Shown here piece by piece: positions 51,141-53,926 of a stretch of 53,926 bases of DNA. Position 1 is the stretch's first letter; each line of letters starts with the position of its first letter. The translations under genes and the position numbers were made by a program. The stretch is from Rhodocyclaceae bacterium (GTDB taxonomy: Bacteria > Pseudomonadota > Gammaproteobacteria > Burkholderiales > Rhodocyclaceae). Location: contig JAEUNL010000041.1 in the NCBI GenBank assembly GCA_016791115.1, positions 1 to 53,926 of the forward strand. Reading direction: 5' to 3'. The notes beneath the pieces are model-generated. The model did not search any database, was not told the origin of the DNA, and saw only the letters and a program-made list of their open reading frames with translations.

Positions 51141-52097
51141 TCAGGGTGAATCGGGGGCGTCGGCACCTGCTTCGGCGCGTGGCACGACATTGGCCTCGCC
51201 GGGGAATCGAAGGGTTTCGAGAAACGCCGTTGCAAGTGGCGACAGGCGCTTCCCGCGCGGATAGACCACGAACCAGTTGGCGTGGATCGGGAAGTTGCGC
51301 ACCGCAAGTTCGACCAGCGTGCCGTCACGCAATTCGGCTTCCAGCGCATGGCGCGACAGCACCGCGATGCCGAGGCCGCCGGCGACCGCCTGCTTGATCG
51401 CTTCGTTGCTGCCCAGTTCCAGGCGAATGCGCGGCTGGAACGCGTGGGCCCGGAAATGGGCATCGACGGCGAGCCGCGTGCCCGAGCCTTGTTCGCGCAT
51501 CACGAACTGTTCGTTGCCCAGCTGCGCGAGCGTCGCACGTCTCGCGCCGGCGCGGGGGTGCACCGGCGGTGCAACCACGACGAGCGGATTGGCCATGAAC
51601 GCCTGGCTGACGATCTCGAGGTCGCGCGGCGGCGCCGACATGACGTACAGGTCGTCGCGGTTTTCGCGCAGGCGCTGGACGACACCGTCGCGGTTCAGCA
51701 CCTCGAGCGCGATGTCCACCTCCGGATGTCGCTGACAGAAGGTGCCGAGGAATCGCGGCACAAAGTATTTCGCGGTGCTCACCACGGCCACCTTCAGCCG
51801 CCCGGCCGTGAGTCCGCGAGCCGCATCGATCCGCTGCGAGAAGGACTCCCATTCGTCCAGCATAGCGCGGGCAGTACGTGCCAGATCTTCGCCGGTGGCG
51901 GTGAGAAAGACGCGCTTGCCGACCACCTCGTAGAGGGGCAGACCCACCGCCTCGCCGATTTCCTTCAACTGCATCGACACCGTCGGTTGCGTTACGTGGC
52001 AGGCGCGCGCGGCCGCGCTGACACTGCCTCGCTCCGCGAGGGCGAGGAAGAGGCGCAACTGGCGCAGCGTGACATGTATAGACATTTCTCTATCCAT
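51141..52097 (-). CDS. CbbR/CmpR-like LysR regulator
   Basis: 318 residues. HTH LRQLRLFLALAERGSVSAAARACHVTQPTVSMQLKEIGEAVG, then the effector domain with STAKYFVPRFLGTFCQRHPEV, typical of CbbR/CmpR CO2-response regulators. Divergent from the SbtA-type bicarbonate transporter with 66 bp between starts, so it very likely controls it. Starts at 52097 or 52085 are both possible. Confidence 0.9.
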   Translation of the reverse strand: MDREMSIHVTLRQLRLFLALAERGSVSAAARACHVTQPTVSMQLKEIGEAVGLPLYEVVGKRVFLTATGEDLARTARAMLDEWESFSQRIDAARGLTAGRLKVAVVSTAKYFVPRFLGTFCQRHPEVDIALEVLNRDGVVQRLRENRDDLYVMSAPPRDLEIVSQAFMANPLVVVAPPVHPRAGARRATLAQLGNEQFVMREQGSGTRLAVDAHFRAHAFQPRIRLELGSNEAIKQAVAGGLGIAVLSRHALEAELRDGTLVELAVRNFPIHANWFVVYPRGKRLSPLATAFLETLRFPGEANVVPRAEAGADAPDSP

Positions 52098-52163
52098 TTA
52101 CCTTCATAATTTTATTTTACTCGATGACTCAGATTGCGTAGCATCGGGGCGAAGGAGAACCCC

Positions 52164-53177
52164 ATGACCACTCTGCTCGATCCCGCCATCCTTTTTTTTT
52201 GCTTCGGCCTGCTGGCCGGTGCCTTGCGTTCCAACCTCGAAATTCCGCCCCAGATTGCGCGGTTCCTGTCGCTGTATCTGTTGATGGCGCTCGGACTGAA
52301 AGGAGGGTTTGCCCTCGCTGCTTCGGGCCTGACGCGGGAGGTGGCGACCACGCTCGCCGCGGCGCTGCTGCTTGCTGTCGTCGTGCCGCTCGGTGGTTTC
52401 CGCCTGCTGCGCCGCTTTCTCAACGGCTTCGACGCGGCAGCGCTGGCCGCGACCTATGGCTCGGTCAGCGCGGTGACGTTCATTACCGCCGTGCAGGTGC
52501 TCGAACAGCGGGACATCGCTTTCGGCGGCCACATGGCGGCGGCGATGGCCCTGATGGAATCGCCGGCCATCATCATCGCGATCTATCTTGCCAACGCATT
52601 GCGGAAGGAGGCGACCGCCACCGCTGCGCTGCGCGTCGGCGGCGATGGTTCCGTGGCACTGGCCGGACCGCCTGCGCCTTCGCCGATCGGCAAGATCCTC
52701 CACGAGTCGTTTACCGATGGCGCCCAGTTGCTGCTGCTCGGCGCGATGCTGATCGGGATCGTCACCGGCGAAGCCGGCGCCGAGACGATGAAGCCTTTCA
52801 CGCAGGATCTGTTCAAGGGCATGCTCGCCCTGTTTCTGCTGGACATGGGCCTCAGCGCGGCGCGCAACATGCCGCGCCCGCGCGACGTACCGGCGTCTTT
52901 GGCGCTCTACGCCGTACTCGGCCCGCTGGTTCACGCCACGCTGGCGCTGGGGCTCTCCGTCGTGTTCGGCGTATCGGCGGGCAATGCCGCGCTGCTGATG
53001 GTGCTGGCTGCGAGCGCGTCCTACATTGCCGTGCCCGCGGTTGTCCGCTACGCCATTCCCGAGGCCCGACCGGCGCTCTATGTCGGCATGTCGCTGGGCG
53101 TGACCTTTCCGCTGAACATCCTGCTTGGCATCCCGCTCTACATCGCGGTGTCGCAGGCGGTGCTCGGTGCGGCGTAA
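52164..53177 (+). CDS. sbtA: sodium-dependent bicarbonate transporter (SbtA family)
   Basis: 337 residues with two inverted repeats of five helices. SbtA (DUF897) marks: LLDPAILFFCFGLLAGALRSNLEIP at the start, SLYLLMALGLKGG, YGSVSAVTFITA, FKGMLALFLLDMGL and SASYIAVPAVVRYAIPEA. A poly-T slip-prone run (52191-52199) lies in codons ~10-12. The ATG at 52164 follows GAAGGAG. Imports inorganic carbon with Na+, consistent with a CbbR-type regulator next door; no SbtB PII-like gene is seen. Confidence 0.92.
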   Translation: MTTLLDPAILFFCFGLLAGALRSNLEIPPQIARFLSLYLLMALGLKGGFALAASGLTREVATTLAAALLLAVVVPLGGFRLLRRFLNGFDAAALAATYGSVSAVTFITAVQVLEQRDIAFGGHMAAAMALMESPAIIIAIYLANALRKEATATAALRVGGDGSVALAGPPAPSPIGKILHESFTDGAQLLLLGAMLIGIVTGEAGAETMKPFTQDLFKGMLALFLLDMGLSAARNMPRPRDVPASLALYAVLGPLVHATLALGLSVVFGVSAGNAALLMVLAASASYIAVPAVVRYAIPEARPALYVGMSLGVTFPLNILLGIPLYIAVSQAVLGAA

Positions 53178-53265
53178 ATCCGGCAGGAAGCTGTCGGCGC
53201 GGGCCGGATCGTCGCATCCGCCGTGGCGCAGCAGCCTGACGACGCGCGGACACCCATCAGGAATG

Positions 53266-53307
53266 GGTAGCCTGCAGCCCGCATGGATGCTTGTTCTGCA
53301 GGCTACC
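53266..53307. repeat. REP-like inverted repeat, locus E (sbtA-yaiI gap)
   Basis: 12-bp perfect inverted repeat GGTAGCCTGCAG (53266-53277) and CTGCAGGCTACC (53296-53307). GCCTGCAGCCCGCATGGAT (53270-53288) matches the dispersed consensus. Could also act as terminator for sbtA, but lacks Ts. The remainder of 53178-53464 shows no gene. Confidence 0.6.
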
Positions 53308-53464
53308 ATCGCCAGGATCATTGCTAATTAATGATTCTGGCGACACCCGCTCGGTGAGGTCCTATCCATGCGGATTGCGGGACGACGGGATGAGGCGATA
53401 AGGAATCGTCACGGCATCTGGCGGTGAATGCTAGTCTGCCGGCCTCATACCATCCAATGTTTAT

Positions 53465-53917
53465 ATGAAGATCTGGGTCGATGCCGACGCCTGCCCGGCG
53501 GTGATCAAAGACATCCTGTACCGTGCGGCCGAGCGCGCGCAGGTGCCGCTGACGCTGATTGCCAACCAACTGTTGCGGGTACCGCCCTCGCCGTGGATAC
53601 GCGCGCTGCAGGTGCCGGCGGGTTTCGATGTCGCCGACAGGCGCATTGCCGAAGAAGCCGGTGCCGGCGACCTGGTGATCACGGCCGACGTGCCGCTTGC
53701 CGCGCAGGTCATCGCGAAGGGCGCCGCGGTGATCGATCCGCGCGGCGACCTGCTGGACGCCCGCAACATCGAGGAGCGTCTGACGATGCGCAACTTCATG
53801 CAGGGCCTGCGCGAAAGCGGCGTGCAGACCGGCGGCCCCGCCGCAATCTCGCACGCTGACCGGCAAGCGTTCGCCAATCAGCTCGATCGGTGGGTAGCAA
53901 AGCGTCCGCGCGATTGA
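53465..53917 (+). CDS. yaiI: YaiI/YqxD family protein (DUF188)
   Basis: 150 residues, complete just before the right edge. PIN-like fold with the family start [24 protein letters not shown] (conserved Asp pair), a [14 protein letters not shown] block and [15 protein letters not shown]. Predicted nuclease-like but activity is not established. No clear ribosome site before the ATG. Single gene. Confidence 0.94.
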   Translation: MKIWVDADACPAVIKDILYRAAERAQVPLTLIANQLLRVPPSPWIRALQVPAGFDVADRRIAEEAGAGDLVITADVPLAAQVIAKGAAVIDPRGDLLDARNIEERLTMRNFMQGLRESGVQTGGPAAISHADRQAFANQLDRWVAKRPRD

Positions 53918-53926
53918 CGGACTTTC

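Overview
The window reads as an ordinary chromosome segment of a high-GC betaproteobacterium, most likely of the order Rhodocyclales (Thauera/Azoarcus/Zoogloea type). The evidence is the gene order def-fmt-(bactofilin)-rsmB-DUF4390-ntrY-ntrX-trkA-trkH-hemE-priA on one strand, LysM-dprA-smg-topB diverging from it, a PEP-CTERM surface protein, NnrU, and uniformly high GC with strong third-position bias. No rRNA, tRNA, CRISPR array, transposase or prophage was found. Species is not determinable from the sequence alone.

Layout. 1-5165 (minus): copper/silver efflux operon: a small secreted His/Cys protein, cusC, cusB with a fused CusF domain, and cusA running off the left edge. 5298-7716: an AT-richer accessory insert holding a ClpP-fold (SDH_sah) serine protease with a small very basic protein, a decayed second copy of the priA 3' end, a DUF3800 gene whose 5' end is lost in that copy, and a likely small RNA with an intrinsic terminator. 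7717-22630 (minus): the housekeeping block from priA back to def, covering replication restart, haem synthesis, potassium uptake, an NtrY/NtrX-type two-component system, rRNA methylation, a bactofilin and translation initiation. The hemE-priA gap carries two DnaA-box matches around an AT-rich core. 22870-28163 (plus): LysM protein, dprA, smg, topoisomerase III. 28348-30939 (minus): metallo-hydrolase, GIY-YIG nuclease, oxyR, dps, an oxidative-stress set whose OxyR lacks the resolving cysteine. 31119-32576 (plus): periplasmic Do-type protease with a stress-type promoter. 32660-41096: cyclophilin-fold protein, GDSL esterase, amino-acid decarboxylase, PEP-CTERM protein, OPT transporter, spermidine-synthase-like protein, NnrU. 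41183-43861: copper-type TonB receptor and a periplasmic DsrE-like protein. 44004-47651: orphan hypothetical gene, then an RNA-repair operon rtcB-(HEPN-like gene)-rtcA. 47844-53917: single-domain response regulator, three small orphan genes, two LysR regulators, Rnk, a bicarbonate transporter (SbtA family) and a YaiI/YqxD protein.

The most novel-looking points are the unrelated, AT-richer gene carrying an R-x5-H HEPN-like motif between rtcB and rtcA; the priA-3'-end duplication bordering the accessory insert; the structured RNA with an exposed anti-Shine-Dalgarno CCUCCC downstream of priA; a dispersed REP-like intergenic repeat at five loci; the one-cysteine OxyR; and the NtrX whose AAA+ domain has lost its nucleotide-binding and sigma54 motifs. 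All functional statements are from reading the sequence; no database search was possible.
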